The notes under the pieces: generated by a model
Seen by the model: the letters and a program-made list of their open reading frames with translations, nothing else
Told to the model about the DNA's origin: nothing
Database searches by the model: none
Part shown: positions 17,351 to 27,218 of the stretch, one piece after another
Numbering within the stretch: position 1 is the stretch's first letter
How the letters are laid out: each line of letters starts with the position of its first letter
Program-made: the position numbers and the translations under genes
Assembly: GCA_012719955.1 (NCBI GenBank)
Contig: JAAXZI010000231.1
Coordinates: 1 to 55,466, forward strand
Direction of reading: 5' to 3'
DNA length: 55,466 nt
From: Phycisphaerae bacterium
GTDB taxonomy: Bacteria; Planctomycetota; Phycisphaerae; UBA1845; PWPN01

Positions 17351-19153
17351 TCAATCAGCAAGATAGCGGTAGTTGAATCGGGCCTCCGGGGCCACGTCGC
17401 CGCTCAGGTAGAAGTCCATGACGTCGCCGGGCTTTTGCAGGTTGTCGGCCCATTTGAAATCCAGAGCCAGCTTCGTGGTATTCTCCGGCAGGCCGAGCAC
17501 GGATCGCGGAATGGCCAGGTGAAGCTGGTTTCCTTCCACCCGGCAGCTTGCCGTCCCGGCCTCCTGCCAGTTCCATCCGCCGGCGTTCTTTTCGACCAGG
17601 ACGGCGCCCTTTTCGCCTTCAGGTGAGCCAGCCGCCCGTTTGCCTGTCCGGTTGACGATGAAATCGTAGCCCGCCCAGCCGGTGGCCGGGTTCTGGTCGG
17701 CATCGATGAACAGCCACATCCAGTTCGGGTCGCTGCGCGGCGTGAGGGGCTCGCGTGTTCGGACGTAAAAGTAGACGTTTTTCGCGTCGCGGGCGACCTT
17801 GCAGGCCACGATGTCATTCCGGCCGGTCTTATTCTCGTAGCGCAGGCCGCCGGCGCCGTCAAAGTCCCGGGGCAGGGTCTCGTTAATGTGGTCGGAGAAT
17901 GTGGGGTCGACATCTTTCCACTGCTCAAACCGGCCGTCGAGCTTGATGGTGGTCGGGGCCGAGGCCTTCGGCATCGGCGGGGCGCCTTTGTACCGGCGGA
18001 TGTGGGCCACCATCTGCCAGTAGTAGTTGTCGTTGTGGCCGCCCTTCATGGGCTCGATGTCACGGCTGTGCTCCTGGTCGTACTGGTCTACGAAATAGAA
18101 GCGTCCCTTGGGATCCCCCCAGCGCCCGGCAATCCATTCGTTCCAGCCGGTGACCATCACGAAGGGCGGGTTTAGTTCATGGGCCCGTTGCCACTGTTCG
18201 GCGAAGTTGTGGCCGTGCTGGATCGCGTCAGGGGCGGGATCTTTCTTGCCTTTGTGGAAACTCCGGCCGCGGGCGTCGCCATAACTCATGGCCGTGGGAT
18301 AACCATCGGAAACGCGGAGGTTCTGGGCCACGGACACGTTGACCTGCTCGGGCTTGTCGGGGTCGTCCGTGTAGCCGTAAACCTGGGGGTAGACGGCTTC
18401 CCAGTGCCAGGCGTTCTGCGTATTGGCGATCTCGAACGGCCAGTGAGCGCGGCGGAGGGTGAAGAAGGCCTTCAGTTCCTCATCCGCCTCCTTGGGGTCG
18501 CAGATCATGAGCGGCTTGCCCTGCCAGTGGAACCATAGTTCCGGATAGAGGCCCGGCTTGTACAGTTCGTCATAGATCTTCCGGGCTGTCTTTCCGGCCT
18601 GGGTGTTGACCATAAAGGCGAACTGCGGGGTCCAGCCGCCCTCCTGGCGGATCTGGCGGAAGACTTTGCAGAGGGCCATGTACTGCTCGTGATAGGTGAG
18701 GGCGTTGGTGGTGTCGAAGATGAGGGTGTCAATGCCCGCGTCGGCCAGGAGATTGGCGTGCCGGCGAAGCACCCAGGGGTCGGGGGTGAGATAGTAGCCG
18801 TAGAGCGGCTCGCCCCAGTAGTGGGACTGGCCGATCTTGCCCCACAGCGGCGATTCTGGTTTCTGGAGCGCGTCGGGGTCGGCGGCGAGGATACGCGCGA
18901 TGTCGTAGGGGCCCTCCCAGTGGGGGCTGCGGTTGTGGCGCTCGTTGAGCCAGAGGAAATAGAAGATGCCCACGAAGCGGTTCGGGCGCGGAGGGCCGAC
19001 TTCCCCGGGCGTAGGAAGCTTCCGGCCGAGTGCGTCCACTGCCGGCCAGACGACGCCGGGGTTGGCGCTCATGAGCGGCTTCTGTGCCAGAACGGTTCCG
19101 CCACCGCACAGGGCGATCAACAGTGATACACCGAGATACTGATGGTGATTCAT
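17351..19153 (-). CDS. Secreted GH99/GH71-like glycoside hydrolase with CBM9-like domain
   Basis: 600 residues; AAGGA lies 6 bases upstream of the ATG that begins the signal peptide (HHQYLGVSLLIALCGGG). Residues of about 60-430 form a TIM-barrel-like domain with features of GH71/GH99-like planctomycete proteins: FVGIFYFLWLNERH, YYLTPDPWVLRRHANLLADAGIDTLIFD, PQFAFMVNT, and FVMVTGWNEWIAGRWG, which carries likely catalytic acidic residues. The C-terminal about 170 residues are a CBM9/DOMON-like beta sandwich (IKLDGRFEQWKDVD, NVYFYVRTREP, NWMWLFIDADQNPATGW). The likely substrate is a glycan but is not identifiable. Confidence 0.78.
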   Translation of the reverse strand: MNHHQYLGVSLLIALCGGGTVLAQKPLMSANPGVVWPAVDALGRKLPTPGEVGPPRPNRFVGIFYFLWLNERHNRSPHWEGPYDIARILAADPDALQKPESPLWGKIGQSHYWGEPLYGYYLTPDPWVLRRHANLLADAGIDTLIFDTTNALTYHEQYMALCKVFRQIRQEGGWTPQFAFMVNTQAGKTARKIYDELYKPGLYPELWFHWQGKPLMICDPKEADEELKAFFTLRRAHWPFEIANTQNAWHWEAVYPQVYGYTDDPDKPEQVNVSVAQNLRVSDGYPTAMSYGDARGRSFHKGKKDPAPDAIQHGHNFAEQWQRAHELNPPFVMVTGWNEWIAGRWGDPKGRFYFVDQYDQEHSRDIEPMKGGHNDNYYWQMVAHIRRYKGAPPMPKASAPTTIKLDGRFEQWKDVDPTFSDHINETLPRDFDGAGGLRYENKTGRNDIVACKVARDAKNVYFYVRTREPLTPRSDPNWMWLFIDADQNPATGWAGYDFIVNRTGKRAAGSPEGEKGAVLVEKNAGGWNWQEAGTASCRVEGNQLHLAIPRSVLGLPENTTKLALDFKWADNLQKPGDVMDFYLSGDVAPEARFNYRYLAD

Positions 19154-19460
19154 TGGGGTTCCTTCCTCTTTCATTGGCCAGGGGGATCGCAGCCCCGCCC
19201 CTGGAGAGGTGGAGCGCCCGCGCGAACTCAAGGCGTGTTTGAGAGCGCATACCGAAAACCGGAAATCCCACCGGCAAGACGCCGGTACCACACTCGTCCC
19301 GCGGCGCACAGTAAGTGGAATTGCGCCTGTTTGCAAGGGGTCGGAGCGCGTCCACCCCGTCATGTGCCGGCGAAATAAGCCCCGGTTTCATGGACCGGAG
19401 GATCGATGTAGGATAGGAGGCAACACCGGAATTGCTCTCCGGGCGGAGGTGTCTGGGATC
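19154..19460. other. Gene-free divergent region with a dispersed micro-repeat
   Basis: 307 bases between divergent genes. It contains GACGCCGGTACCACACT at about 19268-19284, a near copy of which (GACGCCGGTGCCACACT) lies at about 27660-27676. Promoters of both genes must be here, but I see none clearly. Confidence 0.5.
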
Positions 19461-21086
19461 ATGGCAGCCGAATACGATGTGCTGATTCGCAACGGAACGA
19501 TTTACGACGGGACAGGGCTCCGGCCATACGTGGGCGACGTCGGGATCGTGGGGGAGAAAATCGCGTATGTGGGGCCCGGCGGGGCGGGCCGGGGGGCCAG
19601 GGAGATCGACGCGACCGGCCTGGCGGTGGCGCCCGGTTTCATCAACATGCTCAGTTGGGCCTGCGACGACCTGCTGGTTGATGGCCGCTCGCAGAGCGAC
19701 ATCCGCCAGGGGGTCACGCTGGAGGTGATGGGCGAGGGCAGCTCCATGGGGCCCTGGAACGAGGCCATGAAACAGGCCGACCTCGAGCAGCAGGGCGACA
19801 TCCGGTACGACATCGCCTGGACCACCCTGGGAGAATATCTCGATCACCTCGTGGCCCGGGGCGTGTCCTGCAACGTGGCCTCCTTCGTGGGCGCGACCAC
19901 CGTGCGCGTGCACGAACTGGGTTATGCCGATCGCCGGCCCACGCCCGCCGAGCTGGAGCGCATGTGCGCGCTGGTCCGCCAGGCGATGGAGGAGGGGGCG
20001 GTGGGGGTGGCCTCGTCGCTGATCTACACGCCGGCGGCCTTTGCCGACACCGCCGAACTGGTGGCCCTGGCCCGGGCCGCGGGTGAGTACGGCGGCATGT
20101 ACATCTCGCACATCCGCAACGAGGCCGACAGCCTCATTGAGGCTTTCGAGGAGCTGGTCAGCATCGCCCGGCAGGCCAACGTGCGGGCCGAGGTGTATCA
20201 CCTGAAGGCCTCCGGACAGGACAACTGGCACAAGCTCGATGAATTGATCGCCCGCATCAACGAGGTACGGCGGGCCGGGCTGGCCGTCACCGCGGACATG
20301 TATACGTATCACGCCAGCTCCACGGGGCTGGATTCGGTCATGCCGCCGTGGGTCCAGGAGGGCGGCCATCGCGCCTGGGTGGAGCGACTCAAGGACCCGG
20401 CCATTCGCGCCCGGGTCAAGCGCGAGATGAACGAGAAGAGCATCGCGTGGGACAACGGCTATCTTTCGGCGGGCTCGCCGGCCGGCATCCTGCTGATTGG
20501 GTTCAAGAACGAGCAGCTTCGGCATCTTGCCGGCAAGTCGCTGGCCGAGGTGGCGGCGCTGCGCGGGCAACCGCCGGAAGAGACGGCCATGGATCTTGTG
20601 ATCGAAGATGACAGCCGGGTGCAGGCGGTGTTCTTCTCCATGTCCGAGGACAACATTCGCCGGCAGATCCGGCAGCCGTGGATGAGTTTCTGTTCGGATG
20701 GCGGGTCCATCTCCGCGGAGGGCGTGTTCCTGAAGCGCAACCGCCACCCGCGGACATACGGAGCCTTTGCCCGGCTGTTGGGCAAGTATGTGCGTGACGA
20801 GGGGCTGATCCCGCTGGAAGAGGCGGTGCGGCGACTCACCTCATTGCCGGCCGGCAATCTACGGATTCAGCATCGCGGACGACTCCAGGCGGGCTGTTTC
20901 GCGGACGTGGTAGTATTCGATCCGGCCACCATCCGCGACAACGCGACGTTCGACAAGCCGCATCAATACGCGACGGGCGTTCAGCACGTGCTGGTAAACG
21001 GCGTACAGGTACTCTGCGACGGAGAGCACACCGGGGCCAAGCCCGGCCGCGTGGTGCGCGGACCGGGGTACAGGAAGAGTCAGTAG
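19461..21086 (+). CDS. N-acyl-D-amino-acid deacylase (D-aminoacylase) family amidohydrolase
   Basis: 541 residues; GGAGG lies 11 bases upstream of the ATG. The family begins DVLIRNGTIYDGTGLRPYVGDV, as here. Conserved blocks include YISHIRNEAD (metal His), VYHLKASG (metal His), AVTADMYTYHASSTGL, and SFCSDGG (catalytic Asp), ending with the amidohydrolase composite beta strand ADVVVFDPATIRD. The usual first metal motif HxH after GFID is replaced: the sequence is GFINMLSWA. It may therefore use a single metal site or have a different reaction. No signal peptide, so cytoplasmic. The stop codon TAG lies inside a GTCAGTAGTCAG repeat. Confidence 0.85.
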   Translation: MAAEYDVLIRNGTIYDGTGLRPYVGDVGIVGEKIAYVGPGGAGRGAREIDATGLAVAPGFINMLSWACDDLLVDGRSQSDIRQGVTLEVMGEGSSMGPWNEAMKQADLEQQGDIRYDIAWTTLGEYLDHLVARGVSCNVASFVGATTVRVHELGYADRRPTPAELERMCALVRQAMEEGAVGVASSLIYTPAAFADTAELVALARAAGEYGGMYISHIRNEADSLIEAFEELVSIARQANVRAEVYHLKASGQDNWHKLDELIARINEVRRAGLAVTADMYTYHASSTGLDSVMPPWVQEGGHRAWVERLKDPAIRARVKREMNEKSIAWDNGYLSAGSPAGILLIGFKNEQLRHLAGKSLAEVAALRGQPPEETAMDLVIEDDSRVQAVFFSMSEDNIRRQIRQPWMSFCSDGGSISAEGVFLKRNRHPRTYGAFARLLGKYVRDEGLIPLEEAVRRLTSLPAGNLRIQHRGRLQAGCFADVVVFDPATIRDNATFDKPHQYATGVQHVLVNGVQVLCDGEHTGAKPGRVVRGPGYRKSQ

Positions 21087-21230
21087 TCAGTAGTCAGTGG
21101 TCAGTTGCTGGGTCAGTCGTCCTTTTGTCAGATGTGTTGGCGTCCGCGCCTGGTGAGCCAGGGCAGGTATCCTGCAACTGACCAAAGGACAAAGAACCCA
21201 ACTACTGACAACTGACCACTGACTACTGAC
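21086..21230. repeat. Perfect 22-bp inverted repeat of the GTCAGTAGTCAGT family
   Basis: Arm 21086-21107 (GTCAGTAGTCAGTGGTCAGT plus TG) is matched exactly by its reverse complement at 21209-21230. The about 100-base spacer also carries partly complementary GTCCTTTTGTCAG and CCAAAGGACAAAG strings. It lies between convergent genes and supplies the stop region of the D-aminoacylase gene. A related half-element lies at about 43510-43566. Confidence 0.85.
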
Positions 21231-21237
21231 AATTTCA

Positions 21238-22758
21238 TCACTCGGCAGGCTTTGTCTCCACAGGCAGTTTCACCTCCGGCCACTCATACAGCACCGTGCA
21301 GGTTTCGTCGTGGAGCTTCTGGAATTCCGCGATATCGGATGAACTGCCGGCTTTTCTCGGAACTTTATTGTAGATGAACGAAAAGGCCAGCCATTGGCCT
21401 TTGCGGGTCTGGAGATATCCGCTGGTGGAGCAGACGCCGCCGATGTAGCCGGTCTTGCCGTACACCTTGCCTTTGAGGCCCGGCATGCGACTGAGCAGCG
21501 AGCCATCCACACCGGCGATGGTCAGGCTGTCGCGATAGACCTGGCTGTCCGGCCGGGAGAACATGACGGTCAGCAGCTCGGTGAGCATCCGCGTGGTGAC
21601 GCGGTTGCGGTCGCTCAAGCCGGAGCCGTCGATGGCGGACAGTTGTGCATCGTCGATGCCGCATTTCTTCAGGAAGGCGTGCAGGGCTGCCGCGCCGCTC
21701 TCCCATGAGCCGGGAACCCGGCGGCCTTGTTGGGCCTCGAAAGCCTGCCCGGTCAGCTTGGACATGCATTCGGCGAACATGTTCTGGCTGTTTTTGTTGA
21801 TCCGCGCCAGGACGTCGGTGATCTTCGTCTCGTGGGTGGCGATGATCTTGGCGGCCGGCGGAGGCATGACGCCGTCCAGCGGGGTTTCCGATCGGCGGAC
21901 CTGCCCGGCGATTTGTATGCCGCGCTTGGCGAGCTGCACGCGCAACGCTTCCGCGAAGAACGCGCCCGGATCATCGATCGGTTTGCTGATCAGCTCCTTG
22001 CGTTCGGTGCATCCGCCGCTCAGGGTATAGACGTGTTCGCCGGGTGATTTTTGGATCGATGGAGCCTTCTTGTCGCCGGTGATGCAGTTGTTGATCACCT
22101 TGATGTTGTCCACCGGGGGCATCACTTCGTAGCGGGCCGGCTTTCCCGGCTCGCCGGGGAAGACGGTGATGTCGATGGTGTTATCGTTAAAGTTAAGGCC
22201 GGCCACAGGCGCGGCGTACCAATCGACGAGGAAGTGCTTGTACCAGGCCGGGTGAACAAGCTGGCGATCAAATGCGCCGTCATAGTAGACCAGGTCGCCG
22301 GCGATGCGGCGGATGCCGCGACGCTCCAGTTCGAGGGCCCATCGCTCCAGCATGGTCACCGGGGTCTCCCCGGCGGCCTTGGCCAGGCGGTAGTCGCCGG
22401 TGCCGGGATCGCCCGTGCCGATCAACCACAGATCTTCGCCGTCCTGGGCCAGGTACGTCTTGAAGGTGTGGTGGGGCCCGAACATATCCAGCCCCGCGGC
22501 GGTGACCAGCAGCTTGAAATTGCTCGCGGGAATGCAGGCTTCGTCGGCCCGGCGGGCGTAGAGTTCGCGCCCGGAGGGCAGCTCCACGACGCGGGCATGA
22601 ATCACCGCGCCGGTGGAGGAGAGGCGGTCCAGAATGGCGTTAAGTCCCGTGGCCAGTTGGGCGGGGGCCGCAGTCTGAGCGGCGCAGATTGCCGTCAGGC
22701 AGGCGGTTAAAATGAGGGCTGAAACGGCCGACCAACGCAATGTACGAGGACTCCTCAC
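21238..22758 (-). CDS. dacB: D-alanyl-D-alanine carboxypeptidase/endopeptidase (PBP4 type, S13)
   Basis: Trims or cleaves peptidoglycan peptide cross-links in the periplasm. 506 residues from a GTG with AAGGAG 7 bases upstream; the signal peptide ends around ICAAQ. The three penicillin-binding motifs are present: Ser79-Asn-Phe-Lys82 (PASNFKLL), Ser324-Gln-Asn326 (NSQNMFAE) and Lys435-Thr-Gly437 (GKTGYIGG). The long region between the first two motifs is typical of PBP4. The divergent neighbour is a peptidoglycan amidase gene, so the two may share regulation. This supports peptidoglycan turnover in the organism. Confidence 0.93.
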   Translation of the reverse strand: MRSPRTLRWSAVSALILTACLTAICAAQTAAPAQLATGLNAILDRLSSTGAVIHARVVELPSGRELYARRADEACIPASNFKLLVTAAGLDMFGPHHTFKTYLAQDGEDLWLIGTGDPGTGDYRLAKAAGETPVTMLERWALELERRGIRRIAGDLVYYDGAFDRQLVHPAWYKHFLVDWYAAPVAGLNFNDNTIDITVFPGEPGKPARYEVMPPVDNIKVINNCITGDKKAPSIQKSPGEHVYTLSGGCTERKELISKPIDDPGAFFAEALRVQLAKRGIQIAGQVRRSETPLDGVMPPPAAKIIATHETKITDVLARINKNSQNMFAECMSKLTGQAFEAQQGRRVPGSWESGAAALHAFLKKCGIDDAQLSAIDGSGLSDRNRVTTRMLTELLTVMFSRPDSQVYRDSLTIAGVDGSLLSRMPGLKGKVYGKTGYIGGVCSTSGYLQTRKGQWLAFSFIYNKVPRKAGSSSDIAEFQKLHDETCTVLYEWPEVKLPVETKPAE

Positions 22759-23096
22759 GGTCTTCTCCTTTCCGCGCCCAGGCGCGAAATAAACAGGCCC
22801 GTCAGGGTAACGTCGACATGCCCGATTCGGAAGGAAAAAGTCTATTTAAAATAATGTTGACTCTCACCCCTCGTTTGATACGATAAAGTTCTGTTGACTG
22901 GTTAGGGCGAGAAGCCGCCATGTGGCCCTTGAGTCGCGGGCCATTCGCCGGGATGGTCTCACCGGCTGATAAGAGCGCACCTTCGGAAGCGCCCTCGGCT
23001 GGACCCCCGGCACGAGGCGGCAAGACCGGATTGTTTCCCTTCGAAGTGATCCGTACCGCCCTTGGTATCCATTTCTTCATGCGTGGAGGAGAAACC
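22759..23096. other. Divergent promoter region between dacB and the amidase gene
   Basis: 338 bases without a convincing gene; the open frame running into the amidase from 22920 lacks a ribosome site. It includes an AT-rich stretch near 22845-22890 with the promoter candidate listed separately. Confidence 0.5.
22857..22884 (+). promoter_or_regulatory. Sigma-70-like promoter candidate upstream of the amidase gene
   Basis: TTGACT (22857-22862) and TACGAT (22879-22884) are separated by 16 bases in an otherwise AT-rich patch. The leader to the ATG at 23097 would be about 205 bases, which is long. Pattern match only. Confidence 0.4.
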
Positions 23097-26000
23097 ATGC
23101 GTTTGTGGCGTGCCATGATCCCATCGTCCGGGTCGCCTGTGTTACTGCAGTTGTTGATATTATCGGTCTTGGCGGTGACGCTATGCGGCGTGGTCGCCCC
23201 GGCCTTTGCGCAGAACCCGGGAGGTTCCCTTCAGGGCTTCCGGGCCTCGCTTGATCCGCAGGTGTTTAAGCGAGGGGGCTACGGCCCATTCTCCGAGCCG
23301 CTCGGTCCGATCTTCGAGCAGGCCGCTGCCCAGTACAACGTGCCGCGTGAACTGCTGCTGACCTTGGGCTGGTTTGGCAGCGCCTTCGAAAACCGCGGCA
23401 GTCAGCCCACCATCGAGTACGGCTACGGGGTCATGGCCCTGCGTCAGAATAATCTCGGGGGAAACTCCCTGGAACTGGCCGCCGGCCTCCTGGGGGTATC
23501 CGTTGACCTCGTTAAGTCGGACCCGCGGCTGAATATTATCGGCGCCGCGGCGGTGCTGGATGCCTATGCCGCCCAGGCCAACGTGGATCGCTCGGGCGGG
23601 TTGGATGCCTGGTACCAGCCGGTGGTCATGTATGCCGGACTCGACGAGGAAGACAGCCGTTTGTTTGCCGATGGCGTCTTCAACCGCCTGCGTGAGGGGT
23701 TGGATGTCACCAACACCTGGGGAGAAACGTTCAGTTTTAAGCCCCAGGGGATCAGCGTCGAACTGAACACCATGGCGAAGCTGTTCGTCGCCCCCACCGA
23801 CGTCACCCCCGCCGATGGCCCCCAACCCGGTCCAGACTATGGCCCGGCCGTCTGGGATCCCGCCGCCTCCTGTAACTACACCGCTACCTCCTATACCAAG
23901 GACACCATTGTCATTCACACCATCGAGGGCACCGCGGCCGGCTGCCGCTCGTGGTTCAAGAACTGCAATGCCAAGGTCTCGTCCCAGTACGTGGTCAGCG
24001 AGGCCGGCGGGGTGTGGCAGTGCGTGCGCGAGTCCTACAGGGCCTGGCACGCGGGCTGCCTGAACAACCGTTCCATTGGTATCGAGCACGAGGGGTATGC
24101 CTCCTCGTCCAGCCATCCGACCGCTCTCTATAACGCTTCCGCGCTCCTGTGCCGTGATATGTGCAATCGTCGCGGCATTCCCAAAGCCCACCGGAGTTGC
24201 GCCCCCGGTATTCTCGGGCACAACGACGTCAATAATTGCCACTGCGGTGGTACCCATTGGGATCCCGGCTCGGGGTGGAACTGGACCTACTTCATCAACC
24301 AGATCAATGGCACCCCGTCGGAGCCCGCCTGGGCCGCCACGTACACGAACCATTCCTATCCCGCCACCATGGAGGCCGGCTCTACGGCCGTCGCTTGGGC
24401 GGAGTTCCGCAACGACGGTACCAGTGCCTGGCATCATTGTGAGGTCCGCTTGGGCACCTCCAGTCCGCAGGACCGTTCCAGCCCCTTCTGCACGCCTAAT
24501 AACTGGGCGTGTGCCGATGGCAGCAAACCCGGTTGCAACCGACCCACGGACGTGGACCAGTGGGAAGTCACCAAGGGCAACGTTGGTCGATTTACCTTTA
24601 TCCTGACCGCGCCGTCCACCCCGGGCACGTACACTGAGAAGTTCAAGCTGGTCCGCGAAGGCGTGACCTGGTTCGGTCCGGAAATCACCTGGACCATCAC
24701 CGTGACCGCCAGCAAAGGCAATCTCAGCGGCAAGGTGACCAATGCCTCTACTTCCGCGGCCATTGCCGGGGCCACCGTTACCCTGTCCGGCGTGGGTTCC
24801 ACCACCACCAACAGCTCGGGCAATTACACCTTTAGCAACGTCAACGCTGGAACTTACACCGTTTCGGTCAGCGCGACGAGTTTCAGCCCGGCCAGCAGCA
24901 GCGTGACCATCAGTGCCGGGGGGACCGCGACCAAGGACTTCGCCCTTACGCCGACCGACACCCAGGCGCCGCCGGCCCCGACCGGCCTGACCGCCAATGC
25001 GGCGTCGCAGACCACGGTTCAACTGAGCTGGACCGCCTCCACGGATAACGTGGGCGTCACCGGCTATGACATCCGCCGGAACGGTTCGGTCATCGGCTCC
25101 AGCTCGAGCACCAGCTACACGGACAGCACGGCCAGCGCCAACACCACCTATACCTACGAGGTCCGGGCCAAGGACGCCGTGCCCAACTACTCCGCCTGGA
25201 GCAGCCCGGTTACCGTGACCACGCCACCGAATCCGCCTTCGCCGCAGGTCGTCTTCTCCGATGGCTTCAACGGCAATCTCAATAACTGGACCCAGCAGGT
25301 GCAGAACTTCGATTACAGCACCGCTATGAACCGCGGCGGCCTCACTGGCGCCGGCGCCGCCTATCTCAATGCCGGTGGCTCGGACCAGATGTATCACACC
25401 TTTACCCGCCCCTTTGCCCAGGCCAAGGCCTCCGGCTACTTCTATGACAGCAAGGGCGGTTGGAAGGCGAGCGTGTGCGGCAATTCCTATCGCCAGGCGC
25501 TGTCCCTGCGCGACAAGGACAATGCCGCGGCCATGTTCCTCGATAATGAGTTCTACAACGCTCCGGATAACGGCAAGTATTACTATCGCGTAGTCGCCCA
25601 AAGCGGCGGCGTCGGGCATACCGCCTACGCCACCCGCGATCCGAACACGGATTGCACCGGTACCTGGGTCCGCTTTGAGACCATCGTCACCCCGGGCGCG
25701 CCCGGCGCGGGCACGCCCGGAACCGCGCAGTTCAAGGTGACCGATCGCGCTGGTACCGGCACCGTGACCGTCAACCTGCCCCCCGACTTCTTCAACTGGG
25801 GCGTGGGCCGCATCACCCTGGGGCTGGGTAACTCTTCGGTCGCTGAGGGCTACTGGGATGATATCTCCTTCGAGGCCACGCCTCCGGGCGTGCCGGTCAT
25901 GGGCCAACCGACCGTGCTGTCGGCCACCGAGATCCGCTGGGCTTTCAGCCCCGTCGACAACAACGTCTTCGGATTTGACGTGGCCGATGCCGCCGGAACG

Positions 26001-27218
26001 GTGGTCTCTCCGAATTGGCCGGCGGCCGGCTGGATCGGTCATAACGACAACACCTGGACCGAAACCGGCCTGACCCCCAACACCCAGTACACCCGCAAGG
26101 TTCGGGCCTGGAACGGCACACTTAATAGTGCGATCTGGTCCGCGACTGCCACGGCCTGGACCCTGTCGGCTCCGCCGACGTCCGGCAGCGTGACGCCCAG
26201 CAGCAGCTCTGTCTGCCTCGGCGGTACGATCACCTGGACGGCGACGCAGGGCTTTGGGCCTGGCAAGGTCCAGTACTACAAGTACGCCTGGAACCAGAAC
26301 CCCACCCACACCTTCGACGGGTCGGAGGCTATCTGGTCGGCCGGAACCATTGAGACCCAGGCCACCGCGCCGGGCGACTGGTACCTCCACATCCAGGGCT
26401 TCAACGGAGAGGACGTGGCCAATGGAACCTACGCCGCGCCCATCACCGTCAACCCGGCCACGACCGTCACCACTTCCCCCGTCAGCGTCCTCGCCTGCGA
26501 GGGCCAGGAGGCCTCTTTCACCGTGGCCGCCCAGGGTGGGGAACTGGCCTACCAGTGGCAGAAGGATGAGGTCGACCTGACCGATGATGGCCACTTTACC
26601 GGTGTCACCACCGCAACGCTGACCATCACCCAGGTCGCCGCCGGCGATATCGGCAGCTATCGCTGCGTCGTGACCGGCAGTTGCGGCTCGGCCACTTCGG
26701 ATGACGCTCAGTTGACGGTCCAGTCCAGTACCGTCATCACCGAGCAACCCGAGCCGCGAACAGCCTGCACGGGAGCGCCCGCCGGCTTCACGGTCATTGT
26801 CGAGGGCGACGGCGCTATCTCCTATCAGTGGCAGAAGGATGGCGTGGACCTGGTCAGTGATGACAGGGTGACTGGAGCCGATACCGCCGCCCTGATCATT
26901 AATCAGGTGTCCCTGGCTGACGCCGGCGTCTACCGCTGCCTGGTGACCAGTGAGTGCGGTAACCCGATCTCGAATGAAGTGACCCTGGTCGTTAACGAAA
27001 GCAGCGTGCTGGATCTGGATCGCGACTGCGATGTGGACCAGGACGACATCATCCTGTTTGAGCTCTGTGCCACCGGGCCTGCTATCCCCTTCTCCGATCC
27101 GCAGTGCGCGAAGGTGGACCTGGATGACGACAGCGATGTGGATCAGTCCGACTTCGGCCTCTTCCAGCGCTGCATCAGCGGTGAGGATATTCCGTCCGAT
27201 CCGGCTTGCGGGAGTTAA
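23097..27218 (+). CDS. Giant secreted N-acetylmuramoyl-L-alanine amidase with FN3, Ig and dockerin-like modules
   Basis: Cleaves the bond between muramic acid and the stem peptide. 1373 residues; GGAGGA lies 6 bases before the ATG. A signal peptide precedes a helical domain (IFEQAAAQYNVPRELLLTLGWF) and an Amidase_2/PGRP domain with zinc-ligand His in IVIHTIEG, WHAG...IGIEHEG and HNDVNNCHCGGTHWDPG. Then come a next-to-Ig-like beta domain (WAEFRNDGTSAWHHCEVRLG), a carboxypeptidase-regulatory-like domain (LSGKVTNASTSAAIAGATVTL), FN3 domains, a lectin-like domain, two Ig-like domains (YQWQKDEVDL and YQWQKDGVDL) and two C-terminal dockerin-like Asp repeats (DLDRDCDVDQDD, DLDDDSDVDQSD). It probably acts outside the cell on its own or foreign walls. 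Confidence 0.88.
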   Translation: MRLWRAMIPSSGSPVLLQLLILSVLAVTLCGVVAPAFAQNPGGSLQGFRASLDPQVFKRGGYGPFSEPLGPIFEQAAAQYNVPRELLLTLGWFGSAFENRGSQPTIEYGYGVMALRQNNLGGNSLELAAGLLGVSVDLVKSDPRLNIIGAAAVLDAYAAQANVDRSGGLDAWYQPVVMYAGLDEEDSRLFADGVFNRLREGLDVTNTWGETFSFKPQGISVELNTMAKLFVAPTDVTPADGPQPGPDYGPAVWDPAASCNYTATSYTKDTIVIHTIEGTAAGCRSWFKNCNAKVSSQYVVSEAGGVWQCVRESYRAWHAGCLNNRSIGIEHEGYASSSSHPTALYNASALLCRDMCNRRGIPKAHRSCAPGILGHNDVNNCHCGGTHWDPGSGWNWTYFINQINGTPSEPAWAATYTNHSYPATMEAGSTAVAWAEFRNDGTSAWHHCEVRLGTSSPQDRSSPFCTPNNWACADGSKPGCNRPTDVDQWEVTKGNVGRFTFILTAPSTPGTYTEKFKLVREGVTWFGPEITWTITVTASKGNLSGKVTNASTSAAIAGATVTLSGVGSTTTNSSGNYTFSNVNAGTYTVSVSATSFSPASSSVTISAGGTATKDFALTPTDTQAPPAPTGLTANAASQTTVQLSWTASTDNVGVTGYDIRRNGSVIGSSSSTSYTDSTASANTTYTYEVRAKDAVPNYSAWSSPVTVTTPPNPPSPQVVFSDGFNGNLNNWTQQVQNFDYSTAMNRGGLTGAGAAYLNAGGSDQMYHTFTRPFAQAKASGYFYDSKGGWKASVCGNSYRQALSLRDKDNAAAMFLDNEFYNAPDNGKYYYRVVAQSGGVGHTAYATRDPNTDCTGTWVRFETIVTPGAPGAGTPGTAQFKVTDRAGTGTVTVNLPPDFFNWGVGRITLGLGNSSVAEGYWDDISFEATPPGVPVMGQPTVLSATEIRWAFSPVDNNVFGFDVADAAGTVVSPNWPAAGWIGHNDNTWTETGLTPNTQYTRKVRAWNGTLNSAIWSATATAWTLSAPPTSGSVTPSSSSVCLGGTITWTATQGFGPGKVQYYKYAWNQNPTHTFDGSEAIWSAGTIETQATAPGDWYLHIQGFNGEDVANGTYAAPITVNPATTVTTSPVSVLACEGQEASFTVAAQGGELAYQWQKDEVDLTDDGHFTGVTTATLTITQVAAGDIGSYRCVVTGSCGSATSDDAQLTVQSSTVITEQPEPRTACTGAPAGFTVIVEGDGAISYQWQKDGVDLVSDDRVTGADTAALIINQVSLADAGVYRCLVTSECGNPISNEVTLVVNESSVLDLDRDCDVDQDDIILFELCATGPAIPFSDPQCAKVDLDDDSDVDQSDFGLFQRCISGEDIPSDPACGS

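Noticed and set aside
18729-20747. 672-residue open frame on the minus strand
   Set aside because: Antisense to the D-aminoacylase gene and overlapping the GH99-like gene; no recognisable motif.
21080-21235. Possible CRISPR array from the repeating GTCAGT units
   Set aside because: Units are 7 bases with no unique spacers, and there are no cas genes.
23181-26747. 1188-residue open frame on the minus strand
   Set aside because: It is antisense to the amidase gene, made of low-complexity Gly/Ala/Arg text with no domain; a by-product of high-GC codon bias.
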